Shown one piece after another: positions 9,501 through 18,247 of a DNA stretch of 64,000 nucleotides; position 1 is the first letter of the stretch; each line of letters opens with the position of its first letter. The notes under the pieces were generated by a model. That model made no database searches, was not told the origin of the DNA, and saw only the letters and a program-made list of their open reading frames with translations. Origin of the DNA: UBA11612 sp963976395 (GTDB lineage: Bacteria > Pseudomonadota > Alphaproteobacteria > Rhodospirillales > Rhodospirillaceae); assembly GCA_963976395.1 (NCBI GenBank), contig CAXBLG010000007.1, forward strand, positions 1 to 64,000, in the 5' to 3' direction. A program made the translations under genes and the position numbers.

Positions 9501-9826
9501 CCCTTGAGCAAGGCAGGTACACTAAGATACGCACTCAAACTCGGGAGCCCGGCAATAACGTTCTCGCTGGCATCCAAAACACGCACATTGCGAATGACGA
9601 AGCGCGGCTGCCCTTCAAAGCCTTTCCACCCGAATTCGGCGTGCTCAATTCTAAAGCGTAACCCAGGATTTAGGTCTTCCAGAACGCTTGCGACATACGG
9701 AGCAATTGCATTAATCGCCACCGGCCCTTGGTTGAGCCGCCAGGCCAGCACACCCGCACCCAAAAGAACCACCAGAAAGGCGGCCTCCAAAACGCGAAGC
9801 AAAAACTTGACCGCTCCATGCGCCAA
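6593..9826 (-). CDS. AsmA/YhdP-like envelope protein (DUF3971 and AsmA_2 type)
   Basis: A 1077-residue protein with one N-terminal membrane anchor (about residues 8-28, FLLRVLEAAFLVVLLGAGVLAW) and a very long beta-rich periplasmic body. The C-terminal section (RAAGLFDDIVGGRLEINGNL, LSVAALTGIVDELRGEG, GTSLGLTADGTYDF) is the AsmA_2 part of YhdP/TamB-related proteins. These form periplasm-spanning grooves that carry phospholipids to the outer membrane. The only in-frame start is TTG at 9826, with AGGAG 11 bases upstream. It is divergent from glnE and converges on tyrS. Lipid transport is inferred from the family. Confidence 0.85.
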   Translation of the reverse strand: MAHGAVKFLLRVLEAAFLVVLLGAGVLAWRLNQGPVAINAIAPYVASVLEDLNPGLRFRIEHAEFGWKGFEGQPRFVIRNVRVLDASENVIAGLPSLSAYLSVPALLKGDVAPERINLSNPIIRFVHRADGTLGLGVEGSVAAASNEAASGNILLAGLVGSLTTPPGADNPAGYLQSVSIDGTTLMLVDEVSGRRWLAPDATLGFERGDGDVEFRATLPVSEEGKSWDVTAEGRYVANTNELSVAFSIDDFRPARIADLAPQLSVFEMIDLGLSGIVAADFVLESGGARIDAIRFDVRGNSGHVRVPSPVAFDYPIRSLFLKGEAGSSLDSITIEDFQVSIDRDAQTSPTIKMSAVATNLNSAPAVKVRASLDDISIEALKEYWPAGVKPNTHNWIVKNLSDGGLTNTRAIIDLAGPDLSQIDAIQLNLTSELNGMSVQYIQGMPQVQGAHGSMQVGLEEVSFEMRGGYVPDPMSDDDLRITHGKLRMHNLGNRGTELADFDIDIAGDFGAVMRLIDHEPFGYATAVGMDTGEAAGRADIKLALDFPLVKELKLDQVKIGVDAMIDGVAIPDVAFGLPLTDGRMNVVLDRDGMDVSGVAQLGGIPSAIQWRENFGGGEFRSRYVLDPVIDNEHRPSIGLGMAPFTPPYIDGSASAHVIYTVDREANSVLTAQVDLTEPAMAIPELGWHKASGVVAQADVEMSFFEGRLLSVPSFVVRSGDDLLVSGDATFGAEAKLTSLSIKPSTVGESRLSGTLKADDRDGLKIDVSGAHVNAASFLKEAFPASRDDEEKSSQTPITLHANIDRMSFTPEANFTNVRLNFESAADGVRAIDFKSLVGDEMPFNFTLTSNAEGRTFTGSSENGGGVVRAAGLFDDIVGGRLEINGNLDDDGIVRGQAEISDFYLVDAPVVARLLSVAALTGIVDELRGEGISFKTLRVPFSYANSTLAVEDGEMFGTSLGLTADGTYDFTASSMNFNGTVIPAYAINSALNSIPLLGNLFTGGDKGGGIFAATYSYRGDVATAEPTVNPLAALAPGFLRHIFDIFTTRPQEASSVRPGERGPGEAPTSQLEKDSVQP

Positions 9827-10015
9827 CGTCGTGCCAGCTCCTATTTACGATTGGTTTAGGCCCAAAGCCTGATTACAAACTGTGCCATACGAGCATTAGT
9901 GCCGTATGGGCATTAAGTTCGGGCGGCAGACTCATATGCGTCCACCACAACTTGACCACGCCCAATCTATATCTCACTGTCCGGTTAATTAACATAAAAT
10001 CATGCAGGCCTTACG

Positions 10016-12970
10016 TTGATTCTGTTGCCTAATTCCCCTCTCCCGCCCCCGGCGGACCTCGACCGCGCACGCAGCACCCAAGAGGAATGGTTAACGGCTA
10101 CCCAGCAGCAGCCCGAGGGCCTGCGGGCCTGGTGTGAGTCAGTAGTCAACGACCAGCAGGTTCGGCCCCTAATCCAAGGTATTTTCGGCAACAGTCCTTA
10201 TCTAAGCAGTCTGATATTTTCATATCCCGCCTTATTTCGTGATTTTTTAGAATCCGGCCCTGACGAGTGCCTCAATTCGATTCTGGGAAAGCTCAAAACA
10301 GCAACATCTGACAATACAGCAGCGACGATGACCGAGTTGAGGCGCAGCAAGGCCCAGGCTGCTTTAGTCATCGCACTCGCCGATATTACCGGCGTCTGGG
10401 GTCTAGATGACGTCACAGGCGCGTTGTCGGATTTCGCCGATGCGTGCGTAACACACGCGGTCAAAGTTCTGCTTCTTCAAGCGCATACTCAGGGCGCAAT
10501 TGAGCTGGCCGACATAGAAAATCCGGAAGCCTCGTCTGGCTACGTCGTGCTTGCGCTCGGCAAACACGGCTCACGCGAACTGAACTATTCTTCCGATATC
10601 GATCTGTTTGTTTTTTTTGACGACGACCACCTCCCCTATACCGGTAAAAAATCACCGCAAGAGTTCGCTGTTCGCCTCACCAAAGATCTTGTTCGACTTT
10701 TGCATGAACGTACAGCCGACGGGTATGTATTTCGGACCGATTTGCGTCTGCGGCCCGACCCAGGCTCAACTGCTGTCGCTGTGTCGCGGGAAGCCGCTCA
10801 AGTATATTACGAAAGCTACGGGCAAAATTGGGAGCGCGCAGCACTGATAAAGGCGCGACCAATCGCCGGAGATAGACAAGTCGCGGCCTCTTTTATGAAA
10901 GACTTGCAGCCGTTCATCTGGCGTAAGTCTCTCGACTTCTACGCAATTCAAGACATTCAATCCATCAAGCGGCAGATGTACGCCCATAAAGGCGGCAGCA
11001 AAGTGGAAGTGGCCGGACACAACATAAAACTCGGGCGCGGGGGCATCCGTGAGATCGAGTTCTTTGCTCAAATACAACAACTTATTTGGGGGGGCCGTTT
11101 CCCTGAAGCGCGCACCCCGCGCACTTTGGCGGCACTCGGCGTGCTCACCAATCTGAAGTTCGTCACAGACACCGCTCTTAAAGATTTAACCGAGGCCTAT
11201 CATTATCTGAGAAAACTTGAACATCGCCTGCAGATGGTATCCGACGAACAAACTCAAACGCTGCCGACTGATCCTGCAAAGCTAAACGGCATAGCCTCGT
11301 TCATGGGATACACTTCATTTGACGAGTTCGCGCACGACGTGACGGCCGTCTTGCGAAGCGTCGAGAGCCACTATGCCGATTTGTTTGAAGACGCCACGAC
11401 CTTGGCGGTCGATGGCAACCTCGTCTTCACCGGCACCGAGGACGACCCGGACACCATTGAAACCCTGCAACGGCTTGGCTTTCAAAATCCAAGCCTTGTC
11501 ATCCAGACCGTCCGCACCTGGCATCACGGCCGCTACCGTTCCACGCGAAGTGATCGAGCTCGCCAACTCCTGACCGAGGTCATGCCAGGCCTACTCGCCT
11601 CATTTGGAAAGACAAACCAACCCGACACCGCCCTCGTTCGTTTCGACAAATGCCTTGCCGCTCTTCCGGCAGGCGTGCCGATCTTGTCTGTATTTTATGC
11701 CAACCCGCAAATATTGGACCTTGTCGGCGAGATTATGGGCGACGCGCCGCGTCTTTCCGAACACTTAAGCCGTCGGCCAGCTCTCCTCGACTATGTCCTA
11801 GAGCCCGAATTCTACCAATCAATCGGCACGATGGCGGCTTTGTCGAAAGACCTGCATTCAACCCTCGAGGCAACGGAGGTGTTCGAAGATATGCTCGATG
11901 CCTGCCGCCGGTGGGCAAATGACCAGCAGTTCCGTGTCGGCGTTCAATGTCTAAGACATATGATTGACCCTATTGCCGCGGCTGAATACCTGACGTTTAT
12001 CGCTGAAGCGGTTGTCGCTAATATCGTGCCTCGGGTCAGCAGCGAATTCGCCAAGCAATACGGAACCATTCCGGACGGTGCATATGCGGTTCTCGGCTAC
12101 GGCAAAATAGGTAGTTACGAACTCACGCCCACGTCGGATCTAGACTTGGTCGCAATCTACGATGCCGATTTGGACGGCCATTCGGAAGGCGGGCCAAAGT
12201 CTCTGCCCACATCAGCCTATTACATTCGTCTTACGCAGCGTATCGCGACGGCCTTTACCTCCCTCACTCAGGAAGGCCGCTTGTATACGCTCGATATGCG
12301 TCTGCGGCCTAGCGGTGACAAGGGCCCTCTCGCGTCAAGCTTGGAATCTTTTCGCAAATACCAAACCGACGATGCTTGGACATGGGAGCATATGGCTCTT
12401 AGCCGCGCGCGCTTGGTTTATGGGTCGCCAGAGATTCGGTCAAAAATTGAGGACATAATTAAGGCGGTGTTGTCGCGTCCGCGAGATTTGGACAAGTTGG
12501 TCACCGACGTCGCGGAAATGCGTGCCCGTATGCGCAAGGGACATAAAGATGGCGGCCCGTGGGATATCAAACGGCGAGCCGGTGGCCTGATTGATGGGGA
12601 GTTTATATTTCAGTATCTGTTTTTGAAATTTCCCGCCACCGGATGGGGCGATTCCCGCCCGACGGCTCTCGCTAAACGATTAGTTTCCTCATCGGCTATG
12701 GATAGGGACAATGCCTCAATTCTTCGGGACGGCATAAATTTTTGGTCGCGGCTTCAGTTCATGCTGCGTCTGACGACCGACGGTTCGATGGCCGAAGGAG
12801 ATCTGCCTCAAGGCCTCAAATCAAGACTCGCAAAAGCGACTGACGCAGAAAATTTTTCAGAACTCGAAAGCCGTATGAACGAAACCGCAAAATCAATTTC
12901 GTCCCTGTTTCACAACTTCATTGAAGTACCGGCAGAGAAAATTGAGGCCGCCAAGGCTTCCGACACGTAA
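10016..12970 (+). CDS. glnE: bifunctional glutamine synthetase adenylyltransferase/deadenylylase
   Basis: GlnE adds or removes AMP on glutamine synthetase in response to PII and glutamine. Both nucleotidyltransferase domains are visible: the N-terminal adenylyl-removase centre LGKHGSRELNYSSDIDLFVF and the C-terminal adenylyltransferase centre GYGKIGSYELTPTSDLDLVA, joined by the regulatory linker. Length (984 aa) is normal. No ATG lies near the beginning: an in-frame stop sits at 9995, and TTG at 10016 or 10025 must serve, so translation may be weak. It is divergent from the AsmA-like gene, with AT-rich promoter-like DNA at about 9960-10000. Confidence 0.96.
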   Translation: MILLPNSPLPPPADLDRARSTQEEWLTATQQQPEGLRAWCESVVNDQQVRPLIQGIFGNSPYLSSLIFSYPALFRDFLESGPDECLNSILGKLKTATSDNTAATMTELRRSKAQAALVIALADITGVWGLDDVTGALSDFADACVTHAVKVLLLQAHTQGAIELADIENPEASSGYVVLALGKHGSRELNYSSDIDLFVFFDDDHLPYTGKKSPQEFAVRLTKDLVRLLHERTADGYVFRTDLRLRPDPGSTAVAVSREAAQVYYESYGQNWERAALIKARPIAGDRQVAASFMKDLQPFIWRKSLDFYAIQDIQSIKRQMYAHKGGSKVEVAGHNIKLGRGGIREIEFFAQIQQLIWGGRFPEARTPRTLAALGVLTNLKFVTDTALKDLTEAYHYLRKLEHRLQMVSDEQTQTLPTDPAKLNGIASFMGYTSFDEFAHDVTAVLRSVESHYADLFEDATTLAVDGNLVFTGTEDDPDTIETLQRLGFQNPSLVIQTVRTWHHGRYRSTRSDRARQLLTEVMPGLLASFGKTNQPDTALVRFDKCLAALPAGVPILSVFYANPQILDLVGEIMGDAPRLSEHLSRRPALLDYVLEPEFYQSIGTMAALSKDLHSTLEATEVFEDMLDACRRWANDQQFRVGVQCLRHMIDPIAAAEYLTFIAEAVVANIVPRVSSEFAKQYGTIPDGAYAVLGYGKIGSYELTPTSDLDLVAIYDADLDGHSEGGPKSLPTSAYYIRLTQRIATAFTSLTQEGRLYTLDMRLRPSGDKGPLASSLESFRKYQTDDAWTWEHMALSRARLVYGSPEIRSKIEDIIKAVLSRPRDLDKLVTDVAEMRARMRKGHKDGGPWDIKRRAGGLIDGEFIFQYLFLKFPATGWGDSRPTALAKRLVSSSAMDRDNASILRDGINFWSRLQFMLRLTTDGSMAEGDLPQGLKSRLAKATDAENFSELESRMNETAKSISSLFHNFIEVPAEKIEAAKASDT

Positions 12971-13004
12971 TTTAGAAACACCAACGACAAATATGGAAAC
13001 GATA

Positions 13005-13589
13005 ATGCCCCCGAAATCCAAAACAAAGACAGCTACCTCCCGCAAGACAGTCTCCAAAACAAAATCCGCTGGCCGCAAACCGCCGGCCGCGAAGAGCGTG
13101 AAAAAAGCCACAAATAAACCGGTCGGAAAGTCTCTCGCCGGAAAAACCGCTCCGGCGTTTACCATGCCCACGGAGTCTGGCGCACCAATCTCTTTGAAAG
13201 CCCTGCGTGGTAAACGCGTTGTGCTGTTCTTTTATCCTAAGGATGACACCGCAGGCTGCACGGCCGAAGCTCAGTCCTTTAGGGATGCCAAGACCGCCTT
13301 TGCCCGAAAAGGAGTAACCATCGTCGGCGTATCCAAGGACACTGTTGAAAGTCACAAGAAATTTAAGACAAAACACAAATTGAATTTTGATCTGGCGTCT
13401 GACGCAGAAACCAAGGTCTGCGAGGCTTACGGCGTGTGGAAAGAAAAAAACATGTATGGCCGCAAATACATGGGGATAGAGCGCTCCACGTTCTTGATCG
13501 ACGAAAAAGGCGTGGTGCGCGCAGAGTGGCGGAAAGTACGCGTTCCGGGGCACGTGGAAGAAGTGGCCGGTTTGCTTAAAAAGCTATGA
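13005..13589 (+). CDS. bcp: thioredoxin-dependent peroxiredoxin, Bcp/PrxQ family, with basic N-terminal tail
   Basis: A thiol peroxidase that reduces hydroperoxides. The peroxidatic cysteine lies in DDTAGCTAEAQSF. The resolving cysteine found five residues later in many Bcp proteins is replaced by Gln; another cysteine occurs later in KVCEAYGVW. Ahead of the catalytic domain is a stretch of about 50 residues very rich in Lys, Ala, Pro, Ser and Thr (MPPKSKTKTATSRK onward), resembling a histone H1 tail. ATG 13005 is chosen; ATG 12993 is also in frame. The stop overlaps the start of the next gene (ATGA at 13586), so the two are translationally coupled. Confidence 0.93.
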   Translation: MPPKSKTKTATSRKTVSKTKSAGRKPPAAKSVKKATNKPVGKSLAGKTAPAFTMPTESGAPISLKALRGKRVVLFFYPKDDTAGCTAEAQSFRDAKTAFARKGVTIVGVSKDTVESHKKFKTKHKLNFDLASDAETKVCEAYGVWKEKNMYGRKYMGIERSTFLIDEKGVVRAEWRKVRVPGHVEEVAGLLKKL

Positions 13590-14386
13590 CGGTCTCCGCA
13601 CCGTCTTTGGCCGAGGCCGCTGTAGATGTTCTCACCACCGCCGACCCCGATCAAAAAGTGAGCAAAACATATCTTCATGCTGCCGCATGGAGGAACAGCG
13701 AAGTTTCCGTGGGACATTGCACACCTCCTGATCGGCCAGCGCGGCCGTCAGCTCCGCGCCTTTGCGCGCCCCGCGAAATGCCAAAGCGATCCACCGGCCC
13801 TAAGGGCCGTATTGCTCTTGTCCACGCCCTCGCCCACATCGAACTCAACGCTGTCGATTTGGCTTGGGACATAGTTGCGCGCTTCACCAACGACGACATG
13901 CCTGATGCGTTCTACGACGACTGGGTTATGGTCGCGGAAGAAGAAGCCAAGCACTTCGAGGCGCTCAATTCTCAACTGGACGCTTGGAACACGGCATATG
14001 GCGACCTTCCCGCCCACGACGGCCTATGGGAAGCTGCCACAACAACAGCAGACGCGCTGCTGGCTCGACTAGCGCTCATTCCGATGACTTTGGAAGCTCG
14101 CGGCATTGATACAACGCCACCCCTTATGCAACGTCTTCGGCAGGCAGACGACGAAAAGACCGCGAATATTCTCGATATGATTTACAAAGACGAGATCAAT
14201 CATCTCGCCGTCGGAGTTCGATGGTTCGAATTTTTATGCGCGCGTGATCAAAAGCGACCAACAGATGAATACAAGAATCTTATGGATAGGTATTTTCGGG
14301 GCGTGCCAAAGGGCCCCTTCAATATCGATGCGCGCACAATAGCAGGTATGACACCGAACTATCTCGCTCCATGGCTTGAGTCTTAG
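13586..14386 (+). CDS. DUF455 ferritin-like protein
   Basis: A 266-residue protein of the DUF455/COG2833 family, a ferritin-like four-helix bundle related to MiaE. Candidate di-metal ligands are seen in HIELNAVDL, AEEEAKHF, the EARGID region and DEINHLAVG, spaced as in di-iron carboxylate proteins. This suggests an oxygenase or metal-binding role, but the reaction is not established. It overlaps bcp by 4 bases and probably shares its transcript, which places a possible di-iron protein beside a peroxidase. It converges on prfB. Confidence 0.85.
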   Translation: MTVSAPSLAEAAVDVLTTADPDQKVSKTYLHAAAWRNSEVSVGHCTPPDRPARPSAPRLCAPREMPKRSTGPKGRIALVHALAHIELNAVDLAWDIVARFTNDDMPDAFYDDWVMVAEEEAKHFEALNSQLDAWNTAYGDLPAHDGLWEAATTTADALLARLALIPMTLEARGIDTTPPLMQRLRQADDEKTANILDMIYKDEINHLAVGVRWFEFLCARDQKRPTDEYKNLMDRYFRGVPKGPFNIDARTIAGMTPNYLAPWLES

Positions 14387-14414
14387 GCGCGTCATCGAAG
14401 CCGCCAAGCACCGG

Positions 14415-15534
14415 CTAATAGTCCATTTCCGCGACGGTCTTAATACGTGATGCCAGAGAGGCTGCCATAAACTTATCTAGATCACCGTCCAAAACGCCTT
14501 GCGTATCCGAGGTTTCGACTTCTGTACGAAGATCTTTCACCAACTGATACGGTTGAAGCACGTAAGAGCGAATTTGGTGTCCCCAACCGATATCCGTTTT
14601 CGCGGCTTCTTGTGCAGAAAGCTTAGCTTCCCGCTTTTCCAGCTCCAGCTCATACAACCGCGCTCGCAACATATCCCAGGCTTTAGCTCGGTTTTGGTGC
14701 TGTGATCTTTCATTCTGACACTGCACAGCAATGTTCGTCGGAATGTGGGTAATACGTACGGCGCTGTCGGTTTTGTTAACATGCTGACCACCTGAACCCG
14801 AAGCCCGGTAGGTATCAATGCGGCAGTCTTTTTCGTTGATTTCAATGTTTATGGTGTCGTCCACAACGGGATAGACCCAAACGGATGAGAAGCTCGTGTG
14901 ACGGCGCGCATTGGAGTCAAAAGGCGAAATGCGTACCAAGCGGTGGACGCCGCTTTCCGTTTTCAACCAGCCGTAGGAATTGAGTCCCGAAATACGGAAG
15001 GTAACAGACTTGATGCCCGCGGCCTCGCCTGCACTTTCTTCAAGATATTCGCAGCGATAGCCCTTCTTCTCGGCCCACCTTGTGTACATGCGCGCCAACA
15101 TCTCGGCCCAGTCTTGCGCCTCTGTTCCGCCCTGGCCTGCATGGATTTCAAGATAGCAATCGTTACTATCCGCTTCGCCGGACAAAAGACTTTCCAGCTC
15201 TTGCCGTTTCGCCCGACGGATAACATCTTCAAGTAGACGTCCCGCTTCCTCGAAGCTCGCCTCATCGCCTTCTTCATCTGCAAGTTCAGATAAAGTAATA
15301 GCGTCCTCTAAGTCGCTTTCAATTTTCCGCGTCGCGGCAACGGCCGTCTCAATCTGCGTCCGTTCGCGCATAATTTTTTGCGCTTCAGCAGAATCATTCC
15401 AAAGATTAGGGTCTTCGGCTTTTGCGTTCAGTTCATCTAGACGAAGGAGGGCGCGATCCCAGTCAAAGATGCCTCCGGAGCAAGACCAGGGACCGGTTGA
15501 TATCTTTGACTTTGGTTTCAATATCTGCGCGCAT
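14415..15534 (-). CDS. prfB: peptide chain release factor 2 (programmed +1 frameshift)
   Basis: RF2 recognises UGA and UAA stop codons and triggers peptide release. The coding sequence is in two frames. ATG at 15534 opens MRADIETKVKDINRSLVLLR, which reaches CTT at codon 23 followed by in-frame TGA (15465-15463). A +1 shift continues as DWDRALLRLDELNAK into the main frame. The rest shows the anticodon-like SPF tripeptide (RISPFDSNARRH) and the GGQ motif (ASGSGGQHVNKT). The complete product is 372 aa. A gene call made only in the main frame would invent a false start about 15521. The gene converges with the DUF455 gene. Confidence 0.96.
15462..15477 (-). promoter_or_regulatory. prfB programmed +1 frameshift site
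   Basis: On the minus strand the sequence is CGGAGG-CAT-CTT-TGA-C. CGGAGG (15477-15472) is an internal Shine-Dalgarno-like element three bases before the slippery codon CTT (15468-15466), which is followed by TGA and C. This is the canonical prfB autoregulatory signal: low RF2 slows termination at the poor-context TGA and allows ribosomes to slip +1 and make more RF2. All elements are at standard spacing. Confidence 0.95.
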
Positions 15535-15624
15535 GAATAACCTGCCGTTCCTTTTTTAGATAGTCAGGCTATTTACGGAATTTGCCCGGGACACACAAGA
15601 GATGATGGGCCGAGGAATTGCCCG

Positions 15625-18063
15625 TTAATAAAGCCCACCTGCGTTGGGTTGATTGGGAACGTCTTCCCCAATGTCCATCTCTTCCGGCCGGCCCATAACA
15701 GTGGCTTGCGTACTCGGCGATGTACCTGCCCTGAACGCCTCTAAAATCACATGTGCATCACCCGGCTGAGCAGGCCGGCCTGTGTCATGCTCCACACGCA
15801 CAAGGCTTACGCCAGGCGGAACCCGAAACGGCTTAGCCGGCTTGCCTTCCAGTGCAGGTCCCATGAACTCACGGAAAATAGGAGCCGCGACACTGCTTCC
15901 GGTTTCCCGGGGGCCCAATGTACGCGGCTCGTCAAACCCAACAAATACGCCAACAGCAAGATCAGGCGCAAACCCAAGGAACCAAGCATCCATTGCATCG
16001 TTCGAGGTTCCGGTTTTACCCGCAAGGGGTTTTCCGATCACTCTAACGCTGCGGCCAGTTCCATTTTGAACAACCCCCTCGAGGATATGAACCATTTGAT
16101 AAACACTCGCGGCATCAGCCAACTGCACGCGCTCATCCGGCACGCTGGGAGGCGTCTGGCCCTCCCATGGATCACCCTGACATCCGATACAAATACGGTT
16201 GTCGGCTCGGTAAATAGTTTGGCCGCTTCGGTCTTGAATCCGATCTATGAAAGTCGGTTCTAGCTTTCTTCCTCCATTTGCCAGTTGTGCGTAGCCAGCC
16301 GTCAACCGCAGCACTGTTGTAACTTCCGAGCCAAGAGACGAGGAAAGGTTATGCGGCATTTTATTAACCACACCGAATGCCTCGGAAACCTTCGCGACCT
16401 TATCCATGCCGACGGCCTGGGCAAGACGAACCGTCATTAGGTTTTGGGATTTTTCAATTCCCGTTCGAAGCGTCGCCCGACCAATGTACTCACCGGAGTA
16501 GTTCTTCGGTTTCCACTTCGGCAGACCAGGCCCCTGATCCATGACAAACGGCGCATCGAGCACCAACGTAGATGGAGTAAAGCCGGCCTCAAGGGCTGCC
16601 AGATACACAAAGGGTTTAAACGCCGACCCCGGCTGACGAAGCGCCTGCGTTGCGCGATTGAACTGAGATTTGTCGTAAGCGAAGCCGCCCGACATAGCCA
16701 AGACCCGTCCCGTGTGCGGATCCATCGCAACAATAGCTCCGTTGACGTTAGGAATTTGGCGAAGGGCGAAGGTGTTCTCGGGATAAGCGCTACCATCGGA
16801 CTGTTTGGTAACACGTTCCACCGCAATGACGTCGCCGACACTCAATACTTGAGTGGCCGTGGTCACGCTGCCGCCAACAAGTTGGTCCGGTAGCCATTCG
16901 CGCGCCCACCGAAGCTCACTGAGTGGTATGGTTCCTGTCTGCCCATCACGCAAAGCGACGGAGGCACTGTCGGAGCGCACTGCTTGCACCAAAGCGATGG
17001 TCCAGCCTGGCGCAAGACCGTCAGGATTGGGCATAACTTTGAATTCCGCCAACGCATCTTCACCGTTCGCCAATTGGGAAAGTGGGCCGCGCCAACCGTG
17101 CCTGCGGTCGTAAGTAATGAGGCCATTACGCAACGCATCGGAAGCCAGCGCCTGTAAGCGCGGGTCCAACGACGTGCGCACAGACAACCCGCCTTCATAG
17201 AGCGCCGTGTCGCCGTAACGCTGCGCTAGATCGCGGCGAATTGTCTCTGCGAAATAATCAGCATCACGAACCATTTTTGTCTCATCTTTATCACGAGACT
17301 CAATTGGCTCGCTTTTCGCCGCGGCAGCATCTGCCGGCGTGATGTAGCCATCGTCAAGCATGCGCCCAACCACGTAATTTCGACGCACGGTTGCCGCTTC
17401 GGGGTATCGCACAGGGTTGTAGTTGTTCGGCCCCTTCAGAACACCGGCGAGAAACGCGGACTCGGAGATGGTCAACTCATCAAGAGATTTGTTGAAATAA
17501 CTTAGGGCGGCCGAGGCGATTCCGTAAGCACCATAGCCAAAATAAGACTCGTTCAAATACAGCTCGAGGATATGCTCTTTGGTAAACGCTCGCTCAATCC
17601 GTAGAGATAGGATCGCTTCTCGAATTTTGCGATCAAAACTGTACTCTCGTCCCAGCAGAAACTTCTGGGCAACCTGCTGGGTAATGCTGGAAGCGCCCTT
17701 CATCCTCCCGCCGGTACCCGATAGTTTTTCGCCGATAACCACAAAAACCGCACGGGTCAATCCGATGGGATCAACCCCGGGGTGGCTAAAGAACCGTTGA
17801 TCCTCGGAGGCGACGACAGCATTGACGATGCGTCTTGGGATTTCCTCGATCGGGACAAAAACACGACCCTCGATGGCATATTCCTGAATCAGCCGACCGT
17901 TGCCTGCATACACACGCGTCATGACCGACGGATCGTATGTGGCTAACTGACGAAAGTCAGGAAGCCCTTTACTAAAGTGGTTGAACAGAAAAATCGCGGC
18001 CACGCCGGCAATAAAAATTCCCAGCATCCCCGCGCAGAAAAGAATTGTTAGCCAACGTTTCAT
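15625..18063 (-). CDS. mrcA: class A penicillin-binding protein 1A
   Basis: A bifunctional peptidoglycan glycosyltransferase and DD-transpeptidase anchored by one N-terminal membrane helix (LTILFCAGMLGIFIAGVAAI). The glycosyltransferase domain has ASEDQRFFSHPG, GASSITQQ and RKIREAILSLRIE. The transpeptidase motifs are SxxK in QPGSAFKPF, SxN in KSQNLMT, and KTGTS in AGKTGTSNDAMDAWF. An OB-like insert lies between the domains. About 812 aa from ATG 18063, with a TTG upstream at 18081 as an alternative. It lies just downstream of an amidase gene on the same strand, so cell-wall synthesis and hydrolysis genes are grouped. Confidence 0.96.
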   Translation of the reverse strand: MKRWLTILFCAGMLGIFIAGVAAIFLFNHFSKGLPDFRQLATYDPSVMTRVYAGNGRLIQEYAIEGRVFVPIEEIPRRIVNAVVASEDQRFFSHPGVDPIGLTRAVFVVIGEKLSGTGGRMKGASSITQQVAQKFLLGREYSFDRKIREAILSLRIERAFTKEHILELYLNESYFGYGAYGIASAALSYFNKSLDELTISESAFLAGVLKGPNNYNPVRYPEAATVRRNYVVGRMLDDGYITPADAAAAKSEPIESRDKDETKMVRDADYFAETIRRDLAQRYGDTALYEGGLSVRTSLDPRLQALASDALRNGLITYDRRHGWRGPLSQLANGEDALAEFKVMPNPDGLAPGWTIALVQAVRSDSASVALRDGQTGTIPLSELRWAREWLPDQLVGGSVTTATQVLSVGDVIAVERVTKQSDGSAYPENTFALRQIPNVNGAIVAMDPHTGRVLAMSGGFAYDKSQFNRATQALRQPGSAFKPFVYLAALEAGFTPSTLVLDAPFVMDQGPGLPKWKPKNYSGEYIGRATLRTGIEKSQNLMTVRLAQAVGMDKVAKVSEAFGVVNKMPHNLSSSLGSEVTTVLRLTAGYAQLANGGRKLEPTFIDRIQDRSGQTIYRADNRICIGCQGDPWEGQTPPSVPDERVQLADAASVYQMVHILEGVVQNGTGRSVRVIGKPLAGKTGTSNDAMDAWFLGFAPDLAVGVFVGFDEPRTLGPRETGSSVAAPIFREFMGPALEGKPAKPFRVPPGVSLVRVEHDTGRPAQPGDAHVILEAFRAGTSPSTQATVMGRPEEMDIGEDVPNQPNAGGLY

Positions 18064-18088
18064 GTGATGTCCGACCTTCAAACCACCT

Positions 18089-18112
18089 GTGAACGGTAGG
18101 ACCGCCGTTCAC
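18089..18112. repeat. perfect inverted repeat upstream of mrcA
   Basis: GTGAACGG (18089-18096) and CCGTTCAC (18105-18112) form 8-bp perfect arms around an 8-base loop. The element lies 26 bases before the penicillin-binding protein start and after the amidase stop. It has no T-tract on either side, so it is not an ordinary intrinsic terminator. It could be an operator or a leader hairpin. Confidence 0.5.
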
Positions 18113-18247
18113 GGATTCGAATGTTTATTATATCGCCTCATGCGACAAACAACGACTCTCCAAGGATACATATCGTATCCCCAAATACCCGCACCTCAGA
18201 TTCTAGTGATGCCCCCTAAATGGGGCAAAAATTCGCCAAAAACTCAG

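Noticed and set aside
18195..18235. GCCCC...GGGGC hairpin as terminator between amiC and mrcA
   Set aside because: On the minus strand, the direction of both genes, the T-tract precedes the stem instead of following it.
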